Positions 11,917 through 22,582 of a stretch of 36,435 nt of DNA are shown here, one piece after another. The notes beneath the pieces were generated by a model. That model was not told the DNA's origin. It saw nothing but the letters and a program-made list of their open reading frames with translations, and ran no database searches. The stretch comes from Tilletiaria anomala UBC 951 (lineage: Eukaryota > Basidiomycota > Exobasidiomycetes > Georgefischeriales > Tilletiariaceae): positions 1 to 36,435 of the forward strand of contig NW_013546882.1 of NCBI RefSeq assembly GCF_000711695.1, in the 5' to 3' direction. The translations under genes were made by a program, and so were the position numbers. Each line of letters opens with the position of its first letter. Position 1 is the stretch's first letter.

Positions 11917-12187
11917 CCCCGGCATGGGCCCATTTATATATATCATAAACTGAACACACTAAAGCATGTTACCCTGGCCGAATCTGCAGGTTTCTCAACG
12001 CACATGGTCGCTCGCTCCCTCCCACGAGAACGCCCTCAAAGGGTTTAGTACACTTTGAATGTCTTTAGTAACGTTTGTGGTCAAAATCTCTGCAAAAGTG
12101 CATTCAATCCATATGAAAGAGGCCCGATCGGTTCCGCGCAGGGAATGTAGGGCCCTTTTTAAACCCTCAATTCGAGGTTGTCCCGTC

Positions 12188-13438
12188 TTACAACTTTTGC
12201 TGCGCCTTCGTTTGCGCCTTGTCAATACCATCCTTGGCGACATCACCCGCGTACACAAAGCCCTCCTTAGCGCTCTGGCTCGCCCTATTGCCCATGTTCT
12301 GCGCGCGGTCGGCGACATTCTTGGCGTCGTCGGCGAGGTTGCCGTACTGCGCTCTCGCCTCGAGAATCTGCGCGTCCATTTGGTTCTGCGCAACTTCTGC
12401 GGCGGCACGCAGATTGACCTTCGCGCTCGAAGCGAAAGAGGAGGCTTTGGCCTCCATGTCGCTACTGGCGCTAACGAATGTGGGCTTGATCGAGTCAGCG
12501 GCCGCATTGGCCTCATCCTTGGTGGTGAACCAGCCGCTCTGTGCGAACTTCTTCGCCTCTTCGGCCTTCTTCTCAGCTTCCGACTTGGCGCTGGACCAGC
12601 TCGATTTGGCCGAGCTAGCCGCGTCTTTCGCCTTGTCCCTGGCCGCGAACCATCCCTGCTTGACTTCGTCGCTAGCCTCGCCCGCAGTGGCCTGCGCCTG
12701 GTTGTACGCGTCGCTGGAGCCAAAGAGGACAGTCTTGATCTGATGGAACGCGCCACCGCGGACATGCGAAAGGGAGTAGCGCCCCTGCACGACGGCATCG
12801 GCGCCGAAGATGGCGCCGAGCAGGCCGGATGTGGCACCCGGTGCTCCGGCCACCCCGCCGCCGTTGATATCGACCTCCCCTGTAGCGGCGCGCAGTGGTG
12901 AGGGTGCGCTGCCCGTGACACTGAACCAGCCGCGGCCGTTGACAACCTCGTTCTTGGGGTTTTCGGCCCGGCGCTCGAGGTCCCTGCTGGTGCCAACGAT
13001 GTTGCTTTTCAGGTTGGAGAGCTCGGAGGAGATCTTGGACTGGGCCGAGCTGGCCTTGTTTTGGATGTCCTTGCTCGCTTTGAACACGCTCGTTTCGAGG
13101 TCAGAGAAGTCGTCTTGCTTGACCTGTAGGTAGGGTGTCCCAGTTAGCACATATGTGAGCACTGTTGGCGTTGGAGCTGTGCCCTACCAGCCTCAGCGAG
13201 AGCCTCGACTCACTTTGGAAATGCTGTAGTAATAGACGCCACCTGCAAACCCGACGATTGCAAGGCCTGTGATAGCGTTGCGTGCGAAGAACGGACGCCT
13301 GGCTCGCTTGAGCCCCTCGCTGACGCCATAGCCGTTTGGATGGTACGTCTCATGCGTCGAGCGGGCATTCACGGTCGACCTGCTGAAGTTGGGGCCGGCC
13401 GAGTTGCCTGGTTGCTTGGGAGGTGGGACGCCAGACAT
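12188..13438 (-). CDS. COA3: COA3 cytochrome c oxidase assembly factor with long Ala-rich tail
   Basis: Inner mitochondrial membrane protein that helps translate and assemble Cox1. Exons 13438-13214 and 13123-12188 join in phase 0 to give 386 residues. The N-terminal 85 residues are typical: YGVSEGLKRARRPFFARNAI, one membrane helix at about 51-72 (ITGLAIVGFAGGVYYYSI), then SKVKQDDFSDLE across the intron. Fungal COA3 normally ends about here, at roughly 80-110 residues. This one continues for 300 residues in the same open exon: Ala-, Lys-, Glu- and Ser-rich helix-forming sequence resembling late-embryogenesis-abundant or apolipoprotein-like repeats. A Gly-Trp-Phe motif recurs at 140-142, 232-234 and 272-274, the last two heading similar units (GWFAARDKAKDAASSAK, GWFTTKDEANAAADSIK). 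A Gly/Ala-rich hinge lies at about 155-185. By topology the tail would face the intermembrane space. Its function is unknown. COA3 identity is firm for the N-terminus only. Confidence 0.85.
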
Positions 13439-15323
13439 TTTGATCGAGCTCCTTGGCTGGTGTTTAGCTGGGGAATAATCGGCTCTTGTGCCAATGCGCG
13501 CGTGAGATACCAAATGCAATGGTATGTTTCAAGGGTAGGTGGATGCCCGGGATGTGTGAGGGTTGCAACCTTGCTCTGGGTCGGGAAGATGCACTGCCGC
13601 CGAGTGAAGTAAAGGTACCAAGCAGTTAGAGTATGTGATGATGAGTTCCACAAGCAACTATTTGGTGCAGCAGGCCAATCACGCCAAAAAAGGCAAAAGG
13701 CGAATGACAAGGCAACACTCCCACTCGCATGCCAATAATAGGTGGAAGTCTGCTGAGTGGCGCAGTTCTGTGTGTTCTCTTCGTATGCATGACGTCAGTG
13801 AGCAGTCTCTCCCTTGGGTTGTTGATTTTTGTACCATAAGAATATCTTGCTTGTGTACTTTGACAAGGGCAATGAGCTCGTTCCGCTCCTCGTTTCTAAG
13901 GTCAAAGCATAGACTTCGTACAAGTTACTTGCTTCACTTCGCCTCTGGTATTGTCCATCCGATCTATGCTCTTGCACGGCGCATCTATCACCTATAGCAT
14001 GTGCAGATGTGATTATGGCCTCCTAGGGCTTGCTGTGCAGGTCACACTAGCAATCCACAAATGCACCTAATGCTTCTTGTCGACCTGGCACTCGCCAGCA
14101 GGCCAGAGATCCCTACTTGCTGCCGTTCAAGGCGCGGCTGTTGACAATTCTCTGCCTTCTCCAAGTCGGAAGGCTCGCATATGATTCGCATTGCTAACTA
14201 CATACACTATTTATTCAGTTGGGTCCTTAATCCACAGCTAGAGTTTGTGCATCATCCAATTCATGGTGATGCGGCTCAATGGACTACAGGGGCTGACCCT
14301 TCTCGTCACCATATGCTTTCGTATAGCACATATCCTCCTCATAACCATGTTAAACACCCATCAATTCCATGTATCAAGTCGTCTTGGACAATCACGTGCA
14401 AGTTTCAAAGTCCAGCTTGACCAATCGATTAGTGGCACTTTCTCCCTTCCGCGCTCAATGGTTCCCCCATCTTCACACCGTCTCCATCTCCAACATCTTC
14501 TGAGAGAGAGAACGATGCATAGCGTCAGAGAGTATATGGACGTTTGGCTGATGAGGTCTATCACCGCGAGTGACTAGTGAGTTCTGTCATTGACGTTCAT
14601 GGGGCGTTAGCACCACTTCCGCGCCGAATGTGACGAAATGTGTGTAACCATACAGCGAAAAGATGTCTACAACCTGAAAGCTTTCACGCGTATCTGAGCG
14701 GCACTTACACCATCACTTTTGAAGATTTTGAGCCTGTAGTCAGCGGTAGAAGAAGATGTGCTTGTCTAAATATTTACATTGAAGAATCAGTATCATTCAA
14801 GTATGTTTCAAGCCTGTCGTTCCATTCGGTTTCCAATCCATGCCATGCTGAGTTACCTTCCTAAGTCGAACGTCCTATATCCTAAGGTGCCTTGGTGTCA
14901 GTTAATCCGTCCTGTCATGTGCCTCTGAAGGTCAGCGACGCACCAGGTTCGTGCGCCAAACATGGCATATGATGTCACCGGTCGACAGTCGGCCGTCACC
15001 AGGAGCGACTAACGAAGCGTTCGGCCGCAGCGGCAAGCGTAGAAACACAGATCGGGTTCAACTTTCATCAATCAGCATCCTTGCTTTACATGTGAGTGCA
15101 GCCCTCTTCTCGTTTCGCATAAATAGTAATCACACGCAAGCCATCACATTCTCCCAATGTCTCTAGTCTCACAAATTCACAGCAGTCTCTGTCCAGAACG
15201 TGATTCGCACCTGACCGTGCTGCTTCCGACTCTCTGTTCTCTGGAGGTCTTGCGCTCCCTGCCTAAAAGTGAGCCCCAGAGATATCTGAGCCAGCCCCCT
15301 CCGCCGATTCTCAAGCAATATCC

Positions 15324-15600
15324 TCAATCTCCCAGGTGTTCGGGGGCGCCGTCTTCTAGGAGAAACCGGAAGGTGTCTACGATGAACTTGGCGAGGATTC
15401 CGACCCGCGGTGACGTTGCGTCTCTCTGACATAAAGGCTTCGTAATGAAATAGTTGTCCCCCCGAGGGGTATGAAATCTCTGCCTAGTCATGCTTTGCGT
15501 CAGCATCAAGTACAGAGCTCTACGTCCGTGATAAGCAATTTTTGGTCGAAGCTTCGACGAACGATGGATGAGGTGTTCGACTTCGATGCCTGCAGCTCTT
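15324..15600 (-). other. Possible decayed coding segment of unknown family
   Basis: A frame of roughly 90 codons with protein-like composition, containing PRGDNYFITKPLCQRD and GILAKFIVDTFRFLLEDG. It has no proper start context, and no splice-linked continuation was found. It may be a leftover of an old gene or mobile element, or chance. No family recognised. Confidence 0.2.
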
Positions 15601-15695
15601 GCGTTAACATGCGGAACTCATTCGCTCAACTAGTTGAATCAAGCCATCTCATACGGACATGTTCGCGCGCGCCAGCAGATGTGATTATAGGCCAT

Positions 15696-16100
15696 TCATT
15701 GGATCTTCGTCAAGGTTGTTCCCTTCTCCGTGTGCTCTTCTAGAGTTTGCCCTCCCGTCTTTGCGAGTGCGTTGGAACCCTTCGAGATTCTGGGGAGGTC
15801 TGGCTGGCACCGTTCGTGCGTTTGTTCATGCTCATGCTGCTGCTTCTCCAAATTGATTAGCATGGTTTGTATATTCATCAGCGGCTTCTAACTGTCGATG
15901 GGCGTCGTTTCATTGGCACCTTGCTGCTACAAAAGGTTGATCAGCGAGACATCAACAGGGGACAGTTGAGCGACTCGCTCGTTGCCAAGCTCCTGCAGGA
16001 TTTCTTTGAGATTTTCTGACTTTTCGCCAGCATTGTGACAGGTGGTGGGCCTTCTGGTAGTACCTTGATAGCCCCAGGCTGCGCCATGATTGTAGCCTGT
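15696..16100 (-). other. Possible decayed coding segment, hydrophilic
   Basis: Minus-strand sequence with helix-like, charged composition (for example ENLKEILQELGNERVAQLSP and MLINLEKQQHEHEQTHE). It looks broken and has no recognised domain. The charged coiled-coil flavour is seen in many proteins, including gag-like ones, but nothing here assigns it to a family. Confidence 0.2.
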
Positions 16101-16744
16101 TTTAGTTATCCTTACGGGCCGCTAGGTGCTCAGCACGGTCTCTCAAGGAAGTGGAAGGGTGTTCTTCTTTGCCGATCTGTTTAACACTCTTGTGCCCTGC
16201 CACTTTCCTTTAGATCGTGTTGAAGTCACTGTGGAGCGGCATGGTGGCACAAGGTTGCTCGTCCAGCCCTTACGATCATGATACAGCCTTGCTCAATTTT
16301 CGACATACGAAGAGGCAGTCAATCAAAGAGCACCCAGAAAAGTTTGTATTCAATGAAGAGTAAGATTGATTTGGTGCCTCAAATGATGACCGACCGAGAT
16401 CTAGTTGAGGATCCCGGGCGCCGTCCTCATGATGTATAATGAGGAAGAAACAAGCTGATGTGCCGCACAAGTGAACCCAACATGGATAGTCAGCAGTGAA
16501 GGCGTGAAGCCATTTGGGCGAAGTTGATGTTTCGTACTGAGAAGAGTGGGGCGGAATGGTCGCAAGCCTTTGTCAAGGCCACGTAACAAGACTGCTTCCA
16601 GTACTAAAATCAATAACCCACCTGTAGAGAAAGGCGGATAACCTCACAACTCACAGCCAAGGGCTACACGTGCCAAGGAGTGTGGGTAGAGTAGGGTTCA
16701 GGGATGTTCAATGTGTATAGTTCCCAGCACGAAGAACTAGCAAG

Positions 16745-16776
16745 TCGCGTCGTGTGTGTTCAGACGCGACGCGCTC
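16745..16776 (+). promoter_or_regulatory. MCB-like CG-rich cluster upstream of PRI2
   Basis: TCGCGT at 16745-16750 (reverse of ACGCGA), ACGCGA at 16764-16769 and ACGCGC at 16769-16774 lie about 315-345 bases before the PRI2 ATG. In yeasts, ACGCGT-type boxes bound by MBF drive G1/S expression of replication genes. None of these is the exact ACGCGT box. The 12-base word CGCGACGCGCTC (16765-16776) recurs upstream of separase at 30247-30258. Confidence 0.4.
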
Positions 16777-17088
16777 ACTCGCGCAGAAAACGCTCAAGTC
16801 GCGAATCTATGGATGGGTGTGGCAAGTCAAGCGCATCGCGGCTGGCAAGCCGTTTTGAGTAGGTAGATAGGATAGATACACACACACGCTGCCAGGCTAG
16901 AGCATTCAAAGCTATTGGACCGCAACTTGTCTCCTCCATCGTGGTGTGCTGCCCCATTGACAACTCACATCAGGCCCAGTTCAGCGAGACGACGCGAGTC
17001 CATCGCAGGACCGGTTCACGCTTCACGCGCCACGGCCAGAGTCGTTCCCATTGCTCAGGGTTCAGCAGGACCACTCGTCACCATCGCT

Positions 17089-19715
17089 ATGTTCAGAGGA
17101 TCAGCAGCGTCGTCCAGCACAGTCAACCCGGTTATCGCTGACATTTTTAGCGGCAGCCATGGAGCCGCGTTCCAGCACCCGGACACGTTTGCGCCCACAT
17201 CGCTCGTTGGCTCTGGTGGGGGCGGCTTAGGAGCTGGAGCTGCGACCGGCGCTGCTCTGGTCGCCGTCGCAGACGTAGCCCAGCATTCGACCAGAAGAGG
17301 TCAAAGCAAGCACCCTTTCCGGTTGAATTTCTACCTCGCTCCGCCCGTGCAAGGTTTGGAGATATCCATTGAAGAGTTTGAGATGTGGGCGCTGGATAGG
17401 CTCAGAGGTGAGTGGCCACTCTAATGCGTGTCTTGCGTGTCACTCGAGTACTGAGGACCGATGACCTCCCCATGCGCGTCTTTGTCCAACCAGTCCTTGC
17501 GGAGATTGAGTCTTGCCAGGCGCGAGGCAAGCCCTATCCGGAGATCATCAAGCACATGAGCGAGCAACTGAAAAAGTACATTCCACTCTCTTCCAACACG
17601 GCACTCAACGTGAACCACTTCAGCGAGCGCGAGAAAGACCATATCTCACATTTTGTCCTGCGCCTCGCTTTTTGTCGCTCGGAGGAACTGCGCCGCCGCT
17701 TCGTCAAGGCAGAGACAATGCTGTTCAAACTGCGTTTTGACGCGGACGACACGCGCGAACGCGAGGCGTTCCTCAACAGCTTAAAACTCGACTGGCAGCC
17801 TGTCAGCGAGGAAGAGAAGGAGCGCCTGCGGCCGCAGCTGCAGAGTGCCAGTCCGCGTACGAGGAAGAGCTGGCCGACCGAGCGGTTCTACAAGGTGCCT
17901 TGGCTCAAGGTCCCCGACCTCATCGAGCGCAGACGCGTCTATCTTCACGCCGGCATGGCCTACGTCCCCGCCGCCGAGCAGAGCAGCTTGGTCCTCGCTG
18001 AATTCACCAGCAGGCTCGAGCAGCAGATGGAGCTCACTGCGCGCCACATCCCACGCAGACTCGACCTCGACGAGGACGAGCGGCTGATCCCCATCCTCGA
18101 GCATCTCTCCATGGGCCTGCTCGTTGGTCTCTCCTCGGCTTCTGCGACCGGATCGCACGCGCTCTTCGGTCCAGATGCTGAGGGAAACGCTGGACGCATC
18201 ACGTGGAACATGATCGATGTCCTCGTTAAGCGTCACGCGCCTATGTGCGTGCGTAACCTCCAGGAAACGCTCAACACCAAGCACCACCTCAAGCACTTGG
18301 GCCGTCTGCAGTATAATCTCTTCCTCAAAGTACGTGGCTTGTCCGACCCTTCTCGCGTTTTGGTTGCTTGCGCGCCGATGCACATTCTTGATTTCATATC
18401 CTGATGCATTCTTCACTTTCTCGTAGGAACTCGGCTTGCCCATTGACGAGGCTCTGGTCTTCTGGCGCAAGTCCTTCTCCCTGATGACAGATGATAAGTT
18501 CAACAAGGAGTACCGCTACAATATCAGGCACGGCTACGGCATGGAGGGTGGCAAGAAGAATTACCCTGCTCCTTCGTGCGTATCTTCTCCGCCTCGCAGT
18601 ATGGATGCCAATGGCCAAGCTGACGTGCTTGCTTTTCCCATCTCTGTATTCCGAACACAACACGTTTCAGATGTGCTAAGATCCTCACTCAAAACCAGCC
18701 GGGACCGCAAGACACGCACGGCTGCCCTTTCCGGCACATGGGCACCTCCAATCTGCAATCGGCGCTCTGGACACAGTACGGCGTGACGACGGGTGAGGCG
18801 GGCGACATCATGAAGGCGGTTAAAGATGGGCACTACCATATCGGTTGCACGCGTCTCTTCGAAATTACCCACCGCAAGCGCGGGCGCGGCGGGCTCAAGA
18901 AGGGCGACGGGCTCGGCGTGAATGGCGAGACGGTCGCGCATCCCAACCGGTACTTTGAGCGCAGCTATCTGCTGGAAAAGCAGGCGCAAGAAGCAGGCGC
19001 AAGTGGCGAAGGTGACGAGGATGATGATGAGGATAAAGCCGACATAGGCCCTGCAGTATTTGGCGCGAGCGCTGACGATGCAGCCGCCGCTGCAGAAGCA
19101 GAGGCCATAGCAACAGACAAGAGCGGAGGCGCACCAGACGACGCTGTCCAGCTCACGCAGAGCGAGTTTGGCGTTGATGACACCATGGCCGACGTCGACG
19201 AGGAGGAGCTGCTCGCGCTCGAGGCGGGTGCAGCGCACGCGCACGTACAAGCGCGCTCAGTCGCGCAACATGGCAGCAAGGGCAGCAGCAGCAGCATGCC
19301 GGCTGGAGAGGGACAGGAGGCCGCTGGCGCTGAGGCTTCTGCCACTCCAGTGGAAGACAGCGCGAATGCGGACATGCTTGGTGGAGAACAAACGCAGCGC
19401 CAAACGGGTTATTACGCTCAGAAGCAAAGCCAGGCTGCGCCTCCGTCACAACAGCGGACAAGCGCAACTGCAGAAGACCAGCGCCGAGGCGCTGCCGTAG
19501 AAGAAAGCGCTGGCGATGCGACCGTCGAGCCATCAGAAGAAACAAAGCCGCAGGAGGGGCTACAGGCATTCAGCGTTGTTGCTGAACAAGATGCAGGGCT
19601 GTCGTCAGAGCCGCCGACAGCGGCAGCTGCAGCTGCCGATGCATGCACTACAGGTGCATTTGCTCCTACAAATGACGAGCCGGTTGATGACGACGCGACC
19701 ATGGTAGATGCCTAG
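17089..19715 (+). CDS. PRI2: DNA primase large subunit (PRI2)
   Basis: Non-catalytic large subunit of the primase in DNA polymerase alpha-primase, needed to start and limit RNA primers in the nucleus. Exons 17089-17407, 17494-18329, 18427-18575 and 18671-19715 close in phase to give 782 residues. The primase core starts at about residue 73 (HPFRLNFYLAPP) and runs on with LRVLAEIESCQARGKPYP. The four 4Fe-4S ligands are visible as C358 (PMCVRNL), C436 (PAPSC), C453 (HGCPF) and C494 (HIGCTRLFE). Their spacings of 78, 17 and 41 are close to the yeast protein. The core ends near residue 540. The remaining 240 residues are Ala-, Gln-, Glu- and Asp-rich low complexity with no known domain, making this much longer than the 528-residue yeast protein. 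The chosen ATG is the first in frame; the frame stays open upstream but without an ATG. A CG-rich MCB-like cluster lies upstream. Confidence 0.96.
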
Positions 19716-19962
19716 ACAAGCCACTTGATTTGTATGATTCTATTTCTTTCCTCCTGCTGCAATGATAGGTACAACCCAAATAATGACGAGGCACGACCAG
19801 AATCTCCCATCGATGCTTGTTCCCCCTTCGTTGTCCTATCCGTGCCTTGATTCCATGAAGCGATATATAAAAAGATTATAATGAACATTGCTCCAGAGGA
19901 TAACTCCTGAAGTCTAGAGATGCGCGAAGCAATCCGGTTTTCTACGACGTTTGAATGGCGCG

Positions 19963-21082
19963 TTAATAGGGCATGTAGATCTTGATGGCGTTGATGTCAA
20001 AGTACGCCTCCGGGTTGGGAGTGTTGGATACGTACGTATTGCAATCGCTTGCGACGGCGGAGCACCCGTCGGTGGCCCACCTGCCGGCGACGTAGCCACC
20101 GCAAAAGTCGAGATTCATGGTGATGATCTGGTTGTCGTTGAGGTGGCTAGCCGAGCAGGTGCTGGTGAATGGGAAGCTGACGCTGGGGTTGCCCCACGTC
20201 GTGACGTCGACTGAGCGCGCGTCGTCGCGCTTGGTACCTGCCGGCGCGTCCTGCGAGCTCCAGAACCAAATCTTGAGGTCGCTGCTGTCGCGCTGGTACG
20301 CGTAGACGCCGCCCTGGTTCTGGTTGAACCGGTAGCCATAGCTAATCGTTTGGTCGGTCATCTTGGCAGTGCAGCCATTGTTGTCGTTGGCGCCGTTGGC
20401 GCTGTTGCAGTCGTAGTGCACGCGTGAACCGGTCATGCCCGAGTTGCTGTTTGGCATTGTGCAATTAGGGCCCGTGTGCATGCTCGGCGCATTCGGCGCG
20501 CTCGTCACGCCGTTGACGCCTTCGAGTATGTCGACCTCGCCGCCATACGGCCAGTCGTCGGAACCTGTGTAGGTCCATACCGCGGGCCAGGTCCCGCATC
20601 CGGTGGGCATGTGGGAAATATCGAAAATGTACAGGCCTAGGACGAAGAGCGGAGCCAACTTGCTTAACACTCTGCGACAATCTTCATGGTATTCTTCCCC
20701 TGCCCCTGGACTCACCTTGTCCGTAACGAGCGACAGACTCGAGCCTGATGCTCCTCCGAGCGCCGCCGACCTGCTTCATGTCTGCGCCAAACTTCAATCC
20801 TCCATTCGTGCCGGTTCCAAACATATTGTTCGCCAACGCGACGCTCTTGTTGACGTACTGCACATAGCCGCCGCTGGGGTCGTCCATGGTGCTAAAGACA
20901 AAGTTGGCGAGAATGCTGGAGGGTGACTCCCACTTCGAGCTGAGGCGGTAGCCACGTTTCTCAAGGCTGTGCGGCGCTTCTGCATCACCGAGAATGCTGC
21001 CAGATGCCGCTTGCACGCGGACGGTGGCAACAGTGGCGAGGATGCCGCTGAACGCGGTGGCCAGCGTTACTATGGAGGGCAT
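19963..21082 (-). CDS. Secreted GH16 family beta-glucanase
   Basis: Glycoside hydrolase family 16 enzyme of the fungal endo-1,3(4)-beta-glucanase type, cleaving beta-glucans outside the cell or in the wall. Exons 21082-20716 and 20636-19963 join in frame to give 346 residues. Residues 1-25 form a signal peptide (MPSIVTLATAFSGILATVATV). The catalytic motif is GGEVDILEG, with nucleophile E156, D158 and acid/base E161. It is preceded by GLYIFDISHMPTGCGTWPA, the usual lead-in for this subgroup. Cysteines in CTMPNSNSG, DCNSANG, GCTAKMT, STCSAS and DFCGG suggest disulfides. An upstream in-frame ATG at 21178 would put a Cys-rich stretch before the signal peptide and is less likely. Exact substrate (laminarin, lichenin or mixed-link glucan) cannot be read from sequence. 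Confidence 0.93.
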
Positions 21083-22582
21083 CCTGGGTGGTGTTGATGC
21101 GAGGAACCCGCACGCGTTCGGAGAGCAGGGCAGGACTGGGAGCGGATCACACCGACACGCATGCACACACAACCTCACAGCTTGGCAGGATCGCCGATCA
21201 GCAGGTCAACGAAGACCCCATTTAGAAGAAGAACAGGGGCACGAATGGCGCTGTCATCTGTACTATATATATAATCTCTGTGCCGAGGGAGGGAATAAAC
21301 TCTCCTCGTCTCGGCCCCCATTTAAAAAAGACGTTGGGCTCGGGGTGGAGCAAAGCCGACGCGGAAGTGCGTCAGTGCAGAGGCCGTTGTGAAGAAGTCA
21401 TTGGGTTGAGCGTTTTCACCTTCAACAACTAGAATCTAGAACTAATCTGTGGGATGATGATATATCTCCATTTTACTACCGCAAACGGCACGCTCTCTGT
21501 GCTGGTGCCTGCGCTTGCCTTAGGCAGCAACCCAGTGCCCCAGAGAGCAGTCGGTATTTGGCAGGCAAGCCTGGGCGAGCCGCCCAGCACAGCCGCTCAG
21601 GAAAAATCGAAAAGGAACTAGATGCGGGCGTTAATTGATATTTTTCAAGTTCCCCGTTGCGACCCTTTGCTGAACATGGGGAATAGACTTGGCCGGGAAA
21701 CCTGGTAAATGTCTGATCCCGGAATACAAGAGCCTCCTGGAAACAGTGTCGTTCAGCGAAGCGGCTACTCGAAGTTGAGTTAGGTAAACCCCCCCCCCCC
21801 GAAAGCTACTGCATGACCACTCTTTGTGTTGCTAGTAAAGGTGGCGGTTCTGTGGGAATTGTTCCTACCATACCACCAGAGCACAGGGCCTGGGGCTTTG
21901 GGGCCCCGGACGCTGCTGTTCTGGGCCCCTCTTGTTGTTTGCACGGTCTAATCTTGTTCACAAAGAGGACGGGCCAGAACATCAGTTAAGTACAAACCTT
22001 CTCATCATCCCAGCAGCGTTCATCGTACCACCCAGCACCACCATCAGCTTCGCCACGGCACCTCGTTGGCCCCGGCCCCTTCTACATCGGCTATCGCACG
22101 TGTTCCTCATATCCTACTGATGGAGGATGATGCAAAGATGCAATGGTGTCCGATGGCGGTAACTGGGGGCTGTGCGGTGGGAAGTAGGTGGCACCAGGAT
22201 TTTGGGCAGCAGCGTGACCAGCGTCGCGAAGCGATGCATGGCGGATTGACGGATGAGTGAGACTTGCAATATCGGGCCCATCAGTGTCCAGTATTGGCTG
22301 TTTGAAGAAGCCGGATCAGCAAGCACTTGAAAGATGTGCCTACCGAAGGAAGTGTGCGTCTCGTTGGTGTAACCCGACCTGATTGATTATCCCAGCACGG
22401 GCTGCAGAGAACTAGGAACAGCACTGCTCGGGACGCGTGACGAATGTGTCATTCATACTGCCTGCCTCTTGGGGACTCGAGCTTGCTGCCGGTGCAGATC
22501 CCATTGAGTGAATGAATATGAAAAGGCATATACATGTTTGAACTTGTCTCGTCACTCCTGCCTGCGTACGTGTGCGCACAGA
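21083..22582. other. Intergenic stretch, no supported gene
   Basis: 1.5 kb between the GH16 start and the separase stop, both on the minus strand. It should hold the GH16 promoter and the separase 3' untranslated region. A run of ten or more C residues lies near 21788-21799. Open frames are short and unlike any family I know; no RNA gene or repeat pair was recognised. Confidence 0.55.
21264..21273 (-). promoter_or_regulatory. TATA-like element upstream of GH16 gene
   Basis: An alternating TATATATA run lies about 180 bases before the GH16 start codon and reads as a TATA box in either orientation. Secreted hydrolases are often inducible and TATA-driven, so the placement is sensible, but the distance to the transcript start is unknown. 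Confidence 0.4.

Larger units (their letters stand above)
13439..17088. other. Gene-poor region, 3.6 kb
   Basis: Between the divergent starts of COA3 and PRI2. Base composition is less GC-rich than the genes around it and open frames are short. Nothing matches a family I know. Two minus-strand stretches look faintly coding (see separate entries), a 14-base word is repeated at 14003-14016 and 15675-15688, and a short CA run lies near 16878. The last 350 bases probably carry the PRI2 promoter. No tRNA, terminal repeat pair or target-site duplication was found. Confidence 0.5.

Noticed and set aside
11995-12996. Long open frames on both strands across the COA3 tail
   Set aside because: They arise because GC-rich, Ala/Lys/Ser-biased codons leave few stops in other frames. 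Only the COA3 frame joins its first exon in phase, carries the family signature and has sensible composition.
15045-15070. GGGTTCAACT resembling a tRNA B box
   Set aside because: No matching T stem or cloverleaf could be drawn around it.
21786-21800. Run of ten or more C residues
   Set aside because: Simple homopolymer tract, probably slippage; no linked structure.
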